DNA from: Luteirhabdus pelagi
GTDB taxonomy: Bacteria > Bacteroidota > Bacteroidia > Flavobacteriales > Flavobacteriaceae
Direction of reading: 5' to 3'
Assembly: GCF_016827595.1 (NCBI RefSeq)
Contig: NZ_JAECMS010000004.1
Location: forward strand, 248,001-312,000
Length of the DNA stretch: 64,000 bases
Shown here piece after piece: positions 17,223 to 26,775 of this stretch (positions are counted from its first letter, which is position 1; every line of letters starts with the position of its first letter). The notes beneath the pieces were generated by a model, which was not told the origin of the DNA, searched no databases, and saw nothing but the letters and a program-made list of their open reading frames with translations. Both the position numbers and the translations under genes were made by a program.

Positions 17223-17251
17223 AAAAACCCTTCACGAGAACGCGAAGGGTT
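17216..17251 (-). terminator. Intrinsic terminator of the gldKLMN operon
   Basis: Minus-strand stem ACCCTTCGCG / CGTGAAGGGT (one mismatch) with a TTCT loop, followed by TTTTTATTTTT. It begins 24 bases after the gldN stop. Confidence 0.85.
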
Positions 17252-17274
17252 TCATTATAACTAACTCTAGAATT

Positions 17275-18174
17275 TTAGTAATTCCAAAGATCAATTTCAA
17301 TATTACGTATTTGCTCCTTGATACGGTCCGATTCCAACAACTGCATCAATGCATTATCGTTGATGTAATCGCGAACGCCACGGTCTCCTTGCACGTTGTC
17401 TTCCTTATAAATAAGGCCGTTAAAACGACGGGAGTTTAACAAGTGATCGTACGATATCGGTTGCGACGTGTTCTTACGGTTGAAAGCTTTGGCTTCATGT
17501 AAAGCTTCACGCGCATCTGGATACCATACCCAAAACAATTCAACTTTACTATCGATATTGTCGTCTGGGAATGCTTTTGAACGCGCTTCATTCGCTACTG
17601 GACAAATTCCCAATAAACGATATTTCAGTTCACCTTGACGCTTGTCTAAGTACCAAAGGCCCCGCACTCTCCATTCTTCAATATCGCCAGCATCCAAAGT
17701 AAACTTACGGATGTACTGCTCGTCTACACGCCCTTCAGCATTGTATTGCTCGATACCAAGGTCGGTTGTATCACTATACATCATCGAAGCACTCAAGTCA
17801 TCCAACGTACGCTTTTCAGTAAAATATGAGTCTGCGTACACATGGTCGATTTCCCCGTTTTTGATATTCTTTACAAGTACATCATACAACGATCGACGCT
17901 CTGCACCAATGTTGTTGGTGTCGATTGGATAATACAATGGGAAGTTTACCCTTTCATCAAGGTCGATAATTTCCCAAGTGGTCTTCGACCATAGCACATC
18001 ACGCTCATCTACGTAGCCATATGGAAGTGGCTCATCGTTATCGTAAGCGATTTGTGCCTCCGTCTTCTGTCCTATTTCCTCAGGTGTATCTGCATTCAGA
18101 ATGTTCACCTGGGCCTGTGTTGCCACAGCCATAGTCAATCCGAAAACACCTAACACAACATTCTTAAGAGTCAT
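17275..18174 (-). CDS. gldN: Gliding motility / T9SS protein GldN
   Basis: 299 residues with a signal peptide (ending MAVATQAQ) and the GldN/PorN-type body (ADTPEEIGQKTEAQI, YGYVDERDVLWSKTTWE, WYLDKRQGELKYRLLGICP). In Flavobacterium and Porphyromonas, GldN/PorN forms the periplasmic ring with GldK/PorK under the outer membrane, part of the T9SS trans-envelope complex. Last gene of a gldK-L-M-N operon, with 19 bases between it and gldM, followed by a terminator. The two T9SS cargo proteins at 3918-7017 are likely clients. Confidence 0.95.
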   Translation of the reverse strand: MTLKNVVLGVFGLTMAVATQAQVNILNADTPEEIGQKTEAQIAYDNDEPLPYGYVDERDVLWSKTTWEIIDLDERVNFPLYYPIDTNNIGAERRSLYDVLVKNIKNGEIDHVYADSYFTEKRTLDDLSASMMYSDTTDLGIEQYNAEGRVDEQYIRKFTLDAGDIEEWRVRGLWYLDKRQGELKYRLLGICPVANEARSKAFPDDNIDSKVELFWVWYPDAREALHEAKAFNRKNTSQPISYDHLLNSRRFNGLIYKEDNVQGDRGVRDYINDNALMQLLESDRIKEQIRNIEIDLWNY

Positions 18175-18193
18175 ATATACGTTTTATTAAATT

Positions 18194-19771
18194 CTAGTTT
18201 GTCAATTCTATGATAACAGGAGCCGTTTTCTTAAGCTTCACCCCGCTACCGGAGATATTTGTATTAATATCAAAAATCTGAACCGCTTCTCCGCGACCTG
18301 CTCTACGCAAAGCTGCTTTTGCCTGACCGTTCAACGAAGTTCCGTTTACACGGATTGTTGGTTGCCCAGATACTTTAAAGCTAAATCCAGTTACCTGAAG
18401 GTTCAAGTCAAAGTCGAAATCTTCCAACACCGCTCCAATACTTGAAATTTCAAGTCCTTGGCGCTGCATACGAACGATTCCAGTTTCTCCACGGATAGAT
18501 CCTACAGGAGCAGGAATATCCTTAATACGAAATTCTGAAGTCGTATTCACCTTTTGTCCATCCGGCAATGTTCCACTAGCAGAAATATTTACACTACGAC
18601 CACTTGTAGGACGCATTACATATTTACTACCAGAAACCTTGCTTAATCCAGAAGCCGAAGCACTTACTTTGTTATCAGGAATACCAGGAATGGAAATAGT
18701 CATCGGGTTATCTACCCCACGATATACCACATTCATCTTATCGGCTGAAATAACTGCTGCATTAGGCTTAGAGATTGTTGCGAAGCTACTGTTTACAGGA
18801 ACTTCAACTTCTTCTCCACCTTCACCGAAGTAAAGGAAACCTTCAATCTTATGATCACCAGGACTACCTGCTCCAACACTCATTTTTACCTTTCCACCTT
18901 CAAAAGTATAGTCTTTACCTTTTTCCAGTTTACGACCATCAAGCGTTAACTCAGCTCTTTTAGGCACTGTACTTTCATCGGTACGACCAAGAACAACAGA
19001 TCCATCAAAAGTTTCACCCGAATAGTATGCACTTTTAGGCGCTTCCATCAAGGTTGAATAATTGCTAAAAGACAAGGCCGCTGCTTGCTGTCCAGAAAGC
19101 ATTTTCTGAAGAATTTCGCTTTGGTTTGTCTTTACATCATTTTGGATAGATGTCATTTTTGTCAATGACGCGATTAATGGGAAACCTTCATAATGGTAGT
19201 TCAACCAATCTTGTTTCGTTCCATCGCGCTTTTCAACTTCACCAGTTCCGAAATTCTCGTTGATATTTTCTTTCAAGTCTTCAACGCCAGCCACCTTATT
19301 AGCGACTGCTGTATCGTTCAGGATTTCAATCATCGATGTACGATACGCATTCATCTTGTCGATAAACTCCTGCCCTTCTGGCTTCAAGTTTTCACCGGTA
19401 AAAAACAAATTGTTGAAGTAATCAGGTTTATCCATTACTTCGTAATCCTGCGGATCTTCGATTTTCTCTACAGCACCAGCCTTAAGACTTTCCAGGTACG
19501 AATCAAGTTCTGACGTAATAGCACTAATTTCTTGCGCTTTTGCCTCAACTGCAGCATACTGTGCTGGCTCATCGCTAGCTTTTTGCTTCAACCCATCCAT
19601 AAAGGCTTGGTTACGCTGCGAAGCATCTACGTTAGATGTTTTAATTTTCTCGTTTAAGAGTCCGAAAGCGGAAAGTACCTCTTTCGACATATTCAAGGCA
19701 AGCATCGCGATGAAAACCAGATACATCAGGTTAATCATCTTCTGCCTTGGTGATAGTTTTCCTCCTGCCAT
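18194..19771 (-). CDS. gldM: T9SS/gliding motor protein GldM
   Basis: 525 residues. A short cytoplasmic N-terminus with Arg9, one membrane helix (about 13-33, NLMYLVFIAMLALNM) and a long periplasmic region of four domains. GldM and GldL form the proton-driven rotary motor of the T9SS; Arg9 matches the conserved arginine thought to pair with the GldL glutamate. The sequence starts with MAGGKLSPRQKMINLMYLV, the family's hallmark N-terminus. It sits 47 bases after gldL in the same operon. Confidence 0.96.
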   Translation of the reverse strand: MAGGKLSPRQKMINLMYLVFIAMLALNMSKEVLSAFGLLNEKIKTSNVDASQRNQAFMDGLKQKASDEPAQYAAVEAKAQEISAITSELDSYLESLKAGAVEKIEDPQDYEVMDKPDYFNNLFFTGENLKPEGQEFIDKMNAYRTSMIEILNDTAVANKVAGVEDLKENINENFGTGEVEKRDGTKQDWLNYHYEGFPLIASLTKMTSIQNDVKTNQSEILQKMLSGQQAAALSFSNYSTLMEAPKSAYYSGETFDGSVVLGRTDESTVPKRAELTLDGRKLEKGKDYTFEGGKVKMSVGAGSPGDHKIEGFLYFGEGGEEVEVPVNSSFATISKPNAAVISADKMNVVYRGVDNPMTISIPGIPDNKVSASASGLSKVSGSKYVMRPTSGRSVNISASGTLPDGQKVNTTSEFRIKDIPAPVGSIRGETGIVRMQRQGLEISSIGAVLEDFDFDLNLQVTGFSFKVSGQPTIRVNGTSLNGQAKAALRRAGRGEAVQIFDINTNISGSGVKLKKTAPVIIELTN

Positions 19772-19818
19772 TTTCTTTTAAATTTTAAGAATTAATAATT
19801 TAGGTTAGAAAAACTATA

Positions 19819-20466
19819 TTAGTTTCTGTTCATTGCAGATAGCATACCACCGTACACTCCGTTCAACGAAGATAGGTTAGTTGCCAAGTGCTCCATTTGT
19901 TGCTTCAATTGGGTAGCGTTTTCAGCTACTTGCTCGTTCACTTCTGCCTGACGGCTAGTGTTCTCCACCTGTACTTTATACAAGCTATTCAACGATTCCA
20001 TTTGTGCAGCAGCAAGAGCCATTTCCTCGCTATATTTCTTAGTTGAGCTCATCGCTTCAGCAGTTGGAGCCATTCCCTTAGCAGCACCTTCAAAAGAACG
20101 GATGCTAGTACTTAAGCTGTTCATCAATTCTGAATCGATACGAGCTTCTTTCAACATTGCGTCTAATTTCTTAGACAATAGACCTTCAGCATCCTTAGGC
20201 TCTTCTTTCGCCTTTTTTCCTTTTGTTTGACCACCGGCCAATTCTGGATATACCAAAGACCAATCCAAGTCGTCATCTACCGGTTCGAACGCCGAGATCG
20301 CAAAGATGATTGCCTCTGTAATAAGACCGATAGCCAATAATACTCCACCGTTAAGAGGTCCTAGCTCCCAGTGAAGGATTTTAAAAAGTGCTCCCAAGAT
20401 TACGATGGAAGCCCCAAGGCCGTAGGCCATGTTAAAGAGTTTCTTGGATGATTTAGACTGTGCCAT
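19819..20466 (-). CDS. gldL: T9SS/gliding motor protein GldL
   Basis: 215 residues with two membrane helices (about 12-31 and 41-60) and a long cytoplasmic helical tail rich in Ala/Glu. Glu51 in the second helix (GLITEAIIF) is the counterpart of the essential buried glutamate of the GldLM motor. The motif FKILHWELGPLNGG between helices is typical. In F. johnsoniae GldL is at the inner membrane with GldM. It is 61 bases downstream of gldK. Confidence 0.95.
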   Translation of the reverse strand: MAQSKSSKKLFNMAYGLGASIVILGALFKILHWELGPLNGGVLLAIGLITEAIIFAISAFEPVDDDLDWSLVYPELAGGQTKGKKAKEEPKDAEGLLSKKLDAMLKEARIDSELMNSLSTSIRSFEGAAKGMAPTAEAMSSTKKYSEEMALAAAQMESLNSLYKVQVENTSRQAEVNEQVAENATQLKQQMEHLATNLSSLNGVYGGMLSAMNRN

Positions 20467-20527
20467 AATTCTAGATTTAGTTTTAGTTAAGTTAAGATAT
20501 AGTTATTGGTTGGTCTGGAAACGATTC

Positions 20528-21901
20528 TTATCGAGCGTCCCCAAAGTTTTGATTCAATACAACATCGGTTCCCATATAATCCTGAACCGTACGGAAGCCA
20601 ATATAGCTACGCGCCGAATCTGCATACTCATAGTCACGAGTGCTCACCTGAAGGAAATACGCCACATCTTTCCAAGAGCCACCGCGCACTACTTTACGCA
20701 TATTGCTAGGATCATTAACATTAGGGTTCATCGTTGAAGTGTATTCATAAGAAGCAGGATCATACGAAGAAGCTACCCACTCTGCCACGTTTCCAGCCAT
20801 ATTGTAAAGGTTGAAATCGTTTGGTTCGTAAGCATCGGCCTCTACCGTATAAAGTGCTTGATCTGCCGCATAATCACCACGCAATGGTTTGAAGTTCGCC
20901 AAGAAGCAACCGCGGTCATTCTTCGCATACGGACCACCCCATGGGAAGGTAGCAGATTCTAGACCGCCTCGTGCAGCATATTCCCACTCCGCTTCACCTG
21001 GAAGACGGAAAGAATTTACGTGCTGGCGACCTTTTTCTTTTTGGTAGGCATTTTTGTAAAGCGTTCTCCATGCGCAGAAAGCTTTTGCCTGTTTCCAACT
21101 TACTCCTACAACTGGATAATCGCCATATGCTTCGTGCCAGAAATAGTCGTTATGCATTGGCTCATTGTAAGAATAGTTGAAGTCTTTAATCCAAACAGTA
21201 GTATCTGGATAGATATTGATTTCTTCCTTAATGATATAATCTTTACGCTGACCTTGTTTACGGGCTGCAGCTTCAATATTCATATAGGTATATTGGAAGT
21301 TCAATTTACTAACATCGATGGTTCGCTGACCGTTGTAAGCTTCTTCAGCAGGAATGTACATCGTATCCATTACTTCAGAATAGTACTCATCTGGATATTC
21401 AGAAGTATCCCAAATTAGATCGATATCGTTATTGATTTTACGGCCGGCGTAGAAATCGTCGCCCATTCCATAATAATTATCGTAGTTATATTGCTCCCAA
21501 GGCGTCATCTCCTCGTTCTCCTGATCTACAAAAGCATAGTTTCCAATACCGCCTTCGTCGCCAGGAGTAGCTCCTACCTCATCGGCAAGGATAGCTAATT
21601 TCAAACGCACTGTGGAATCGCGTACCCAGTTTACAAACTGACGATACTCCGCATTCGTAATCTCCGTTTCGTCCATATAGAATGAACGCACCGTTACCGT
21701 TTTTGTTGGGGCATCGTTTACTGCCACAAAATCATCATCGGCCTTACCCATGATGAATGAACCTCCAGGAACGAGGGTCATACCATACGGTTTTTCTGGA
21801 TACCATTTTTTGCCCTTAGCACCTACCAATTCTCCCCTGTCGCCAGAGTTACAACTGAATAGAAAGGCAACAATCGCAGTACATGCAATAAACTTCTTCA
21901 T
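20528..21901 (-). CDS. gldK: Gliding motility / T9SS lipoprotein GldK
   Basis: 457 residues. Lipoprotein signal with lipobox cysteine at 17 (AFLFSC-NSG). The mature part is a formylglycine-generating-enzyme-like (FGE-sulfatase) fold: MTLVPGGSFIMG, MDETEITNAEYRQFV, GEAEWEYAARGG, VVRGGSWKD and YIGFRTVQD. In the T9SS this fold is structural: GldK forms the outer-membrane-attached ring with GldN. First gene of the operon; a promoter is visible at 21936-21967. Confidence 0.95.
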   Translation of the reverse strand: MKKFIACTAIVAFLFSCNSGDRGELVGAKGKKWYPEKPYGMTLVPGGSFIMGKADDDFVAVNDAPTKTVTVRSFYMDETEITNAEYRQFVNWVRDSTVRLKLAILADEVGATPGDEGGIGNYAFVDQENEEMTPWEQYNYDNYYGMGDDFYAGRKINNDIDLIWDTSEYPDEYYSEVMDTMYIPAEEAYNGQRTIDVSKLNFQYTYMNIEAAARKQGQRKDYIIKEEINIYPDTTVWIKDFNYSYNEPMHNDYFWHEAYGDYPVVGVSWKQAKAFCAWRTLYKNAYQKEKGRQHVNSFRLPGEAEWEYAARGGLESATFPWGGPYAKNDRGCFLANFKPLRGDYAADQALYTVEADAYEPNDFNLYNMAGNVAEWVASSYDPASYEYTSTMNPNVNDPSNMRKVVRGGSWKDVAYFLQVSTRDYEYADSARSYIGFRTVQDYMGTDVVLNQNFGDAR

Positions 21902-21935
21902 AGGTAATTAGGTTAAATTTCGAGATTTAAGGGCG

Positions 21936-21967
21936 TAAACCTATCTATAAAAATTTTAATAAACAAA
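21936..21967 (-). promoter_or_regulatory. Promoter of the gldKLMN operon
   Basis: Minus-strand TTTG (21967-21964), 20-base spacer and TAGGTTTA (21943-21936), one base off the TAnnTTTG consensus. Leader about 30 bases. Confidence 0.6.
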
Positions 21968-22018
21968 AAAATTCTTAAAAAACCCTTAAAGCCCGTTTTA
22001 CTTGGTTTTGCTTGATTC

Positions 22019-23176
22019 TTATACTTCATTTTTACGGCGGGCTTTCAACCACCGTTCAGGAATTTCTCCTTCTGTTGCACTCAAATATTCGCCATAAGTG
22101 CATGGTAATAACGTATGTCTTTTCAATTTATTATCGACATTCGAAATAAAAGGTAATTCTATCCACCACCGACCTGTTTTCTTACTCTTTTTAAAAGTAA
22201 GCACTTGGTCATCAATGGGTACCTTATATATTGTATAGGCTTGTTCGTTCTCAAAATCCTCATCGGCCACTCGGAAAGCAACTCCTTCCATAAAATACCA
22301 CAGGATTTGCGCCACCATATCGGGACCGTTTGGCACGGCTTCAAAAGGCTTCAACTCGTATATTCCAAAAGAGCTAATCCTATTACTGATTCCCGCATAT
22401 CGCGACAATGCGCAAATCTCCCTTCCATCGAGCCCATTCGGACTATTATGTTTATAACTATATTCTGACCGTTTTATTGCAGCTACATCAAAAAAAGCAA
22501 GATCGGCATCTCGGAAAATTGTCTCCGAATAGGTAATGTCGGCCGTGATTTCTCCTAAACGATATGGATCAAAGAACAACTTTTCCATCAAAGCAATTTC
22601 CGCTGGAGGATTCAAATAAGACTGATACCCCAGCACGCTATAATTAAATAAATTGTATGGCTTATCGACAATGATTTTCCCGACATACGATTTGTTGTTA
22701 ATCGGCTTCTCGGCATCTCCCACATCAAAAAGGGAATCGACATTCACTACGTTCACCATCTTCCCTAACGTATCGTATGCACGGTATTGCGCATAGCCAA
22801 TATCTTGCGATCCTCCCAATACAATTGGAATAACTTCGTTTTCCAATAGCTCGCGAAGAACAGTCTGTACTGCAAAATAGGTGTCTGAAACAGAATCACC
22901 CTTTGTAATTGTCCCCAGGTCAAAGATAGGACGCTTCCAATTTCCGGGATATAGTGAATAAAATGCCTTCCGATACGCATCCAATTCGACCTCTTCCCCC
23001 ATAAAGTTGATGTCATTTCTATTTTCAGAAACAGCAACAATGGCAAAACCGTGCGCCTTTACCTCTGGCATTCCACTTGTTGTATGGCAGAAAATATGTT
23101 TTCCAAGCGAGCCTTCCGGCAACACTTCCTTATGGGCCAGTACAGCTTTTGAAACAGGGGAAAGAAATTCGGTCAT
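22019..23176 (-). CDS. Arginase-fold (formimidoylglutamase-like) protein with degenerate metal site
   Basis: 385 residues of the arginase/agmatinase/formiminoglutamase fold. The usual Mn-binding motifs are altered: GGxHD reads GGSQD (VLGGSQDIGY), DAHxD reads DSLFD (VNVDSLFDVGD), and the SxDxDxxDP motif reads FFDVAAIKRSE. Loss of the histidines and an aspartate suggests that it is not an active ureohydrolase (inference). It lies between topA (25 bases) and gldK, all leftward. Flavobacterial genomes commonly label this protein formimidoylglutamase, which the metal site does not support. Confidence 0.75.
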   Translation of the reverse strand: MTEFLSPVSKAVLAHKEVLPEGSLGKHIFCHTTSGMPEVKAHGFAIVAVSENRNDINFMGEEVELDAYRKAFYSLYPGNWKRPIFDLGTITKGDSVSDTYFAVQTVLRELLENEVIPIVLGGSQDIGYAQYRAYDTLGKMVNVVNVDSLFDVGDAEKPINNKSYVGKIIVDKPYNLFNYSVLGYQSYLNPPAEIALMEKLFFDPYRLGEITADITYSETIFRDADLAFFDVAAIKRSEYSYKHNSPNGLDGREICALSRYAGISNRISSFGIYELKPFEAVPNGPDMVAQILWYFMEGVAFRVADEDFENEQAYTIYKVPIDDQVLTFKKSKKTGRWWIELPFISNVDNKLKRHTLLPCTYGEYLSATEGEIPERWLKARRKNEV

Positions 23177-23201
23177 GAATTAGTTGGGACGAAAACGGTT
23201 C

Positions 23202-25697
23202 TTATTTCTTTTTAGCGGTCTTTCGCTTTTTTCGAGTTTTCTTTTTGGGTGCCTTCTTTTCGAGCAACTCCTTTGCTTCTTCTAACGTAATCTTATCAGC
23301 CTTTGTACTCTTCGGAAGCTCTACTTTCGTTTTTCCTTTTATTAAGTTGAAGCGACCCCAGCGTGCTTTTTCTAAACGAATCCCCTCTTCTGGCCATTCG
23401 TTGATCAGCTTATCACGCTCTTTTTGCTTTTTATCCTCTATCAATTGCTCGATATCCTCTTCCGAAAGATTATCGAAGTCATATTTTTTGTTCACATTGA
23501 TGAACATACCGTCCCATTTGATGAAGGGCCCAAATCTACCTTTTCCTTTGGTAACATCTTTTCCTTCGTACTCATAAATAGGAGCATCGGCTTTTTTCTT
23601 TTCTTCAATCAATTGCTTCGCCAACGCCATATCGACATCCAACGGATCGGTTCCTTTCGGCAAGGAAACGAATTTCTTACCAAACCGAACATACGGACCA
23701 TAACGTCCTACGTTTGCCTCCACTTCAACACCATCATATACACCTAAGGATTTAGGAAGCTTAAATAAGTCCATTACTTCTTCAAAAGTCACCAAGTGCA
23801 ATTGCTGATCGGGCCGAAGACTTGCAAATTTCTTTTCATCGTCCTCCGCAGCACCAATTTGTGCCATCGGACCATATTTGCCTAAACGCACCAAGACTGG
23901 TTTACCTGTTTCAGGATCTTCGCCCAACACGCGTTCGCCACTTTCACGCTCCGCATTTTCTTGAACATCTTCTACATGCGGATGGAATTTCTTATAGAAA
24001 TCCTTCATCATGGAGGTCCACTCTTCCTTTCCTTCCGCAATATCATCGAAGTCTTCTTCAACTTTAGCGGTAAAGTTATAATCGAGGATATTTCCGAAGT
24101 GATCGACTAAGAAGTCGTTTACGATCATTCCAATGTCGGTCGGGACCAATTTCCCTTTATCGCTACCCACTGTTTCGGTTAGGTTCTTGTCCTTAATGGC
24201 GTCCGTCTTTAACAACATCTGGATATACTTTCTATCGGAACCTTCCACCGAGCCTTTTTCAACATAATTCCTTGCAATGATGGTTGAAATGGTCGGGGCA
24301 TAGGTAGACGGTCGTCCAATACCCAATTCCTCCAAATGCTTCACCAAAGAAGCTTCGGTATAACGGTACGGCGGTCTCGTGAATCGCTCGGTAGCCGTAA
24401 TATAATTTCGTTCTAGGGAATCACCTTTCTTCAGATTTGGCAGCATACCATCTTGCTCATCATCTTCAGCATCGGTTCCCTCTAAATACACTTTTAAGAA
24501 ACCATCAAATTTGATCATTTCACCTCTAGCAGTGAATTGTTCCTCCACTTTTTCCTTTCCAAGCACGTCGATCTTCACATTAGTTCGCTCCAATTGCGCA
24601 TCGCTCATCTGTGATGCAATGGTTCGCTTCCAAATTAAATCGTACAACCGCGCTTGGTCGCGATCACCAGAAATTTCGTGTCGTGACATTTCGGTCGGAC
24701 GAATCGCCTCGTGCGCTTCCTGAGCTCCTTTCGATTTCCCTTTATAATTTCTCGGCTTGCTGTATTTATCGCCGTATGATTTCTTTATTTCCTTTTCCGC
24801 TGCCGACTTTGCATCGTTGGAAAGATTTACACTGTCGGTTCTCATATAGGTAATAAGACCTGCCTCATACAATCGCTGGGCGATCATCATCGTCTTACTT
24901 ACCGAAAAGTATAATTTTCTAGCTGCTTCCTGTTGAAGGGTTGAAGTGGTAAACGGCGCTGCTGGCGTTTTCTTGGCTGGCTTTTTTGTGAGATCTGAAA
25001 TCTCGTAGGAAGCCTCGATATTCTTTTGAAGAAATGCGCGAGCTTCTTCTTCTGTTTTGAAGTTCTTCGGAAGTTTTGCCTTAAACTTGCTTCCATCTTC
25101 TGTGGTAAATTCGGCATCTACACGATACGATGCCTCTGGAGTGAAAGCTTCAATCTCGCGCTCGCGTTCAACGATCAAACGAACGGCAACACTCTGAACC
25201 CTTCCTGCGGAAAGACCACCTTTCACCTTACGCCAAAGTACTGGTGATAGTTCATACCCTACCAATCGGTCCAACACTCGTCTAGCTTGTTGGGCGTTCA
25301 CTAAATTATAATCAATAGTTCTCGGGTTTTCGATGGCCCGAAGAATAGCCGTCTTTGTAATTTCGTGAAAAACAATTCGCTTTGTTTTCTCGTCCTTAAG
25401 ATCTAATGCTTCCGCCAAATGCCATGCTATGGCCTCCCCTTCTCGGTCCTCATCACTAGCGAGCCAAACCATCTCAGCTTTCTTAGCTTCCGACTTAAGT
25501 TGCTTGACGAGGCTTTTCTTATCGCTGGGGATAATATATTTAGGAGTGAAGCTGCCTTCGGTATCTACCCCCAATTCCTTGGAAGGCAAATCGGCAATAT
25601 GCCCAAAGCTAGAGGTCACCTTAAAATCCTTTCCTAAGAATTTTTCGATGGTCTTTGCCTTTGCGGGCGACTCCACGATTACTAGATTCTTTGCCAT
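23202..25697 (-). CDS. topA: DNA topoisomerase I
   Basis: 831-residue type IA topoisomerase that relaxes negative supercoils. TOPRIM domain at the N-terminus (NLVIVESPAKAKTIEKFLG; acidic SDEDREGE at 81-88) and active-site tyrosine at 284 (LITYMRTDS). The C-terminus has, instead of zinc fingers, about four copies of the topoisomerase C-terminal repeat (LGKYGPMAQIG, VGRYGPYVRFG, KGRFGPFIKWD, KARWGRFNLIKG) and a lysine-rich tail (KKKTRKKRKTAKKK). The start at 25697 (MAKNLVIVE) is chosen over 25721 because a TACTTTTG promoter element lies at 25726-25719, over the upstream ATG. Confidence 0.97.
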   Translation of the reverse strand: MAKNLVIVESPAKAKTIEKFLGKDFKVTSSFGHIADLPSKELGVDTEGSFTPKYIIPSDKKSLVKQLKSEAKKAEMVWLASDEDREGEAIAWHLAEALDLKDEKTKRIVFHEITKTAILRAIENPRTIDYNLVNAQQARRVLDRLVGYELSPVLWRKVKGGLSAGRVQSVAVRLIVEREREIEAFTPEASYRVDAEFTTEDGSKFKAKLPKNFKTEEEARAFLQKNIEASYEISDLTKKPAKKTPAAPFTTSTLQQEAARKLYFSVSKTMMIAQRLYEAGLITYMRTDSVNLSNDAKSAAEKEIKKSYGDKYSKPRNYKGKSKGAQEAHEAIRPTEMSRHEISGDRDQARLYDLIWKRTIASQMSDAQLERTNVKIDVLGKEKVEEQFTARGEMIKFDGFLKVYLEGTDAEDDEQDGMLPNLKKGDSLERNYITATERFTRPPYRYTEASLVKHLEELGIGRPSTYAPTISTIIARNYVEKGSVEGSDRKYIQMLLKTDAIKDKNLTETVGSDKGKLVPTDIGMIVNDFLVDHFGNILDYNFTAKVEEDFDDIAEGKEEWTSMMKDFYKKFHPHVEDVQENAERESGERVLGEDPETGKPVLVRLGKYGPMAQIGAAEDDEKKFASLRPDQQLHLVTFEEVMDLFKLPKSLGVYDGVEVEANVGRYGPYVRFGKKFVSLPKGTDPLDVDMALAKQLIEEKKKADAPIYEYEGKDVTKGKGRFGPFIKWDGMFINVNKKYDFDNLSEEDIEQLIEDKKQKERDKLINEWPEEGIRLEKARWGRFNLIKGKTKVELPKSTKADKITLEEAKELLEKKAPKKKTRKKRKTAKKK

Positions 25698-25718
25698 AGT
25701 CGATTTTTGTTTGGGGTA

Positions 25719-25726
25719 CAAAAGTA
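25719..25726 (-). promoter_or_regulatory. -7 promoter element of topA
   Basis: TACTTTTG on the minus strand, exact TAnnTTTG match, 21 bases before the ATG. No clear -33 box. Confidence 0.6.
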
Positions 25727-25794
25727 GGGTAAATTTTTTACACGATATTTTAAATATATGTTATAACCCTTGAAATATAGCGGTTTTTCGAGCC

Positions 25795-26589
25795 TTAGCG
25801 AGTGATTAATGGATCGGTTTCCGTAGGAAGTTCATCAAATCCAACCGTATCCTTATAAAGGTAATACATCGGGAAATGGACGAAAGACGCTGTTGCGATA
25901 ATTCCGATTCCACAGAGAATAATTCCCAATTGCGCAATCAACCCACCGACGATTATCAGTCCGAAAATGGTCAACCAAAACCGATTGCCCAATTTAAAAC
26001 TCGCTTTAATGACTTCCGAAACGGACAGTTCAGGATTAAAAGCTAGAATTACGATAAACAATTGAAGCGGCACCATTACATAGAAAAGAGGTAAATAGCA
26101 CAGCAAAGCTGCTAAAAGTGCAATTCCTACAGAAGCCAACGACAATAAAAGTAGTTTTCCAAAATGCGCTTTCGCCATGCTGAAATAACCACCGATAGGT
26201 TTCTGGACACCTACATCCTTCTGTTTCAGCACGCGATAAAAATGTGCATAAATGCTGTAGTTGAATACTTGCATAAAAAAGGTAAAAACGATGATCAACA
26301 AGAAATAGCCCACGATCAAAGGCCATGCATATTCTTCAAAGGGATTATACTCATAGCCGTAGCCGTAATCATAATAATCATAGGAACTTCGTCGTGCATC
26401 TGCTATCATGATGGGTATCAAAGGCACGTATATAATTATTAAAAATGGAATTACAACTAGCAAACTTATTAAAACGTGGACCATCCCTTCTACCCAAGAC
26501 TCCTTAAACAAATCGAAACTTTTTGTCAAAATGTTTCCGAAATCGGGCTTCGGAGCCTCTTCAATTTTTGAAAATATTGCTTTATCCAT
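25795..26589 (-). CDS. Multi-pass membrane protein of unknown function
   Basis: 264 residues with about five membrane helices (roughly 36-62, 88-112, 140-165, 168-190, 208-240). A cytoplasmic N-terminus (IEEAPKPDFGNILTKSFDLFKESW) precedes the first helix, an arrangement seen in YciC/DUF975-like proteins. The loop after helix 1 is strikingly tyrosine-rich (residues 70-87, SYDYYDYGYGYEYNPFEEY read in short pieces), and no function is known. The gene stands alone, leftward, divergent from miaB. Confidence 0.7.
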   Translation of the reverse strand: MDKAIFSKIEEAPKPDFGNILTKSFDLFKESWVEGMVHVLISLLVVIPFLIIIYVPLIPIMIADARRSSYDYYDYGYGYEYNPFEEYAWPLIVGYFLLIIVFTFFMQVFNYSIYAHFYRVLKQKDVGVQKPIGGYFSMAKAHFGKLLLLSLASVGIALLAALLCYLPLFYVMVPLQLFIVILAFNPELSVSEVIKASFKLGNRFWLTIFGLIIVGGLIAQLGIILCGIGIIATASFVHFPMYYLYKDTVGFDELPTETDPLITR

Positions 26590-26705
26590 GCTATTTTTAG
26601 GTTGGTTGATGCAACTAATGTAGGGAAGTTTTTCGATTTAAAGTGAAATAAAAAACCTGGGCATGGTGTATTTCGCATTGAAATCATTAAAAATTCATTC
26701 TGCCA

Positions 26706-26739
26706 TTTTGGCACGATGCGGCTTATTATTGTATCTTTG
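26706..26739 (+). promoter_or_regulatory. Promoter of the miaB operon
   Basis: TTTTG (26706-26710), 21-base spacer, TATCTTTG (26732-26739). Near-perfect consensus. It rules out the in-frame ATG at 26716 as start. Confidence 0.8.
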
Positions 26740-26775
26740 CCCCTCAAATTAAAGCAGCTTGCTAGAGCACCCTAC

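Noticed and set aside
22019-23176. Active formimidoylglutamase
   Set aside because: Two of the three metal motifs lack their histidine or aspartate ligands, so only the fold can be claimed.
26704-26722. Second sigma-54 promoter before miaB (TTGGCACGATGCGGC)
   Set aside because: The GG-GC distance is one base too short, and a near-perfect TTTG-N21-TATCTTTG promoter overlaps.
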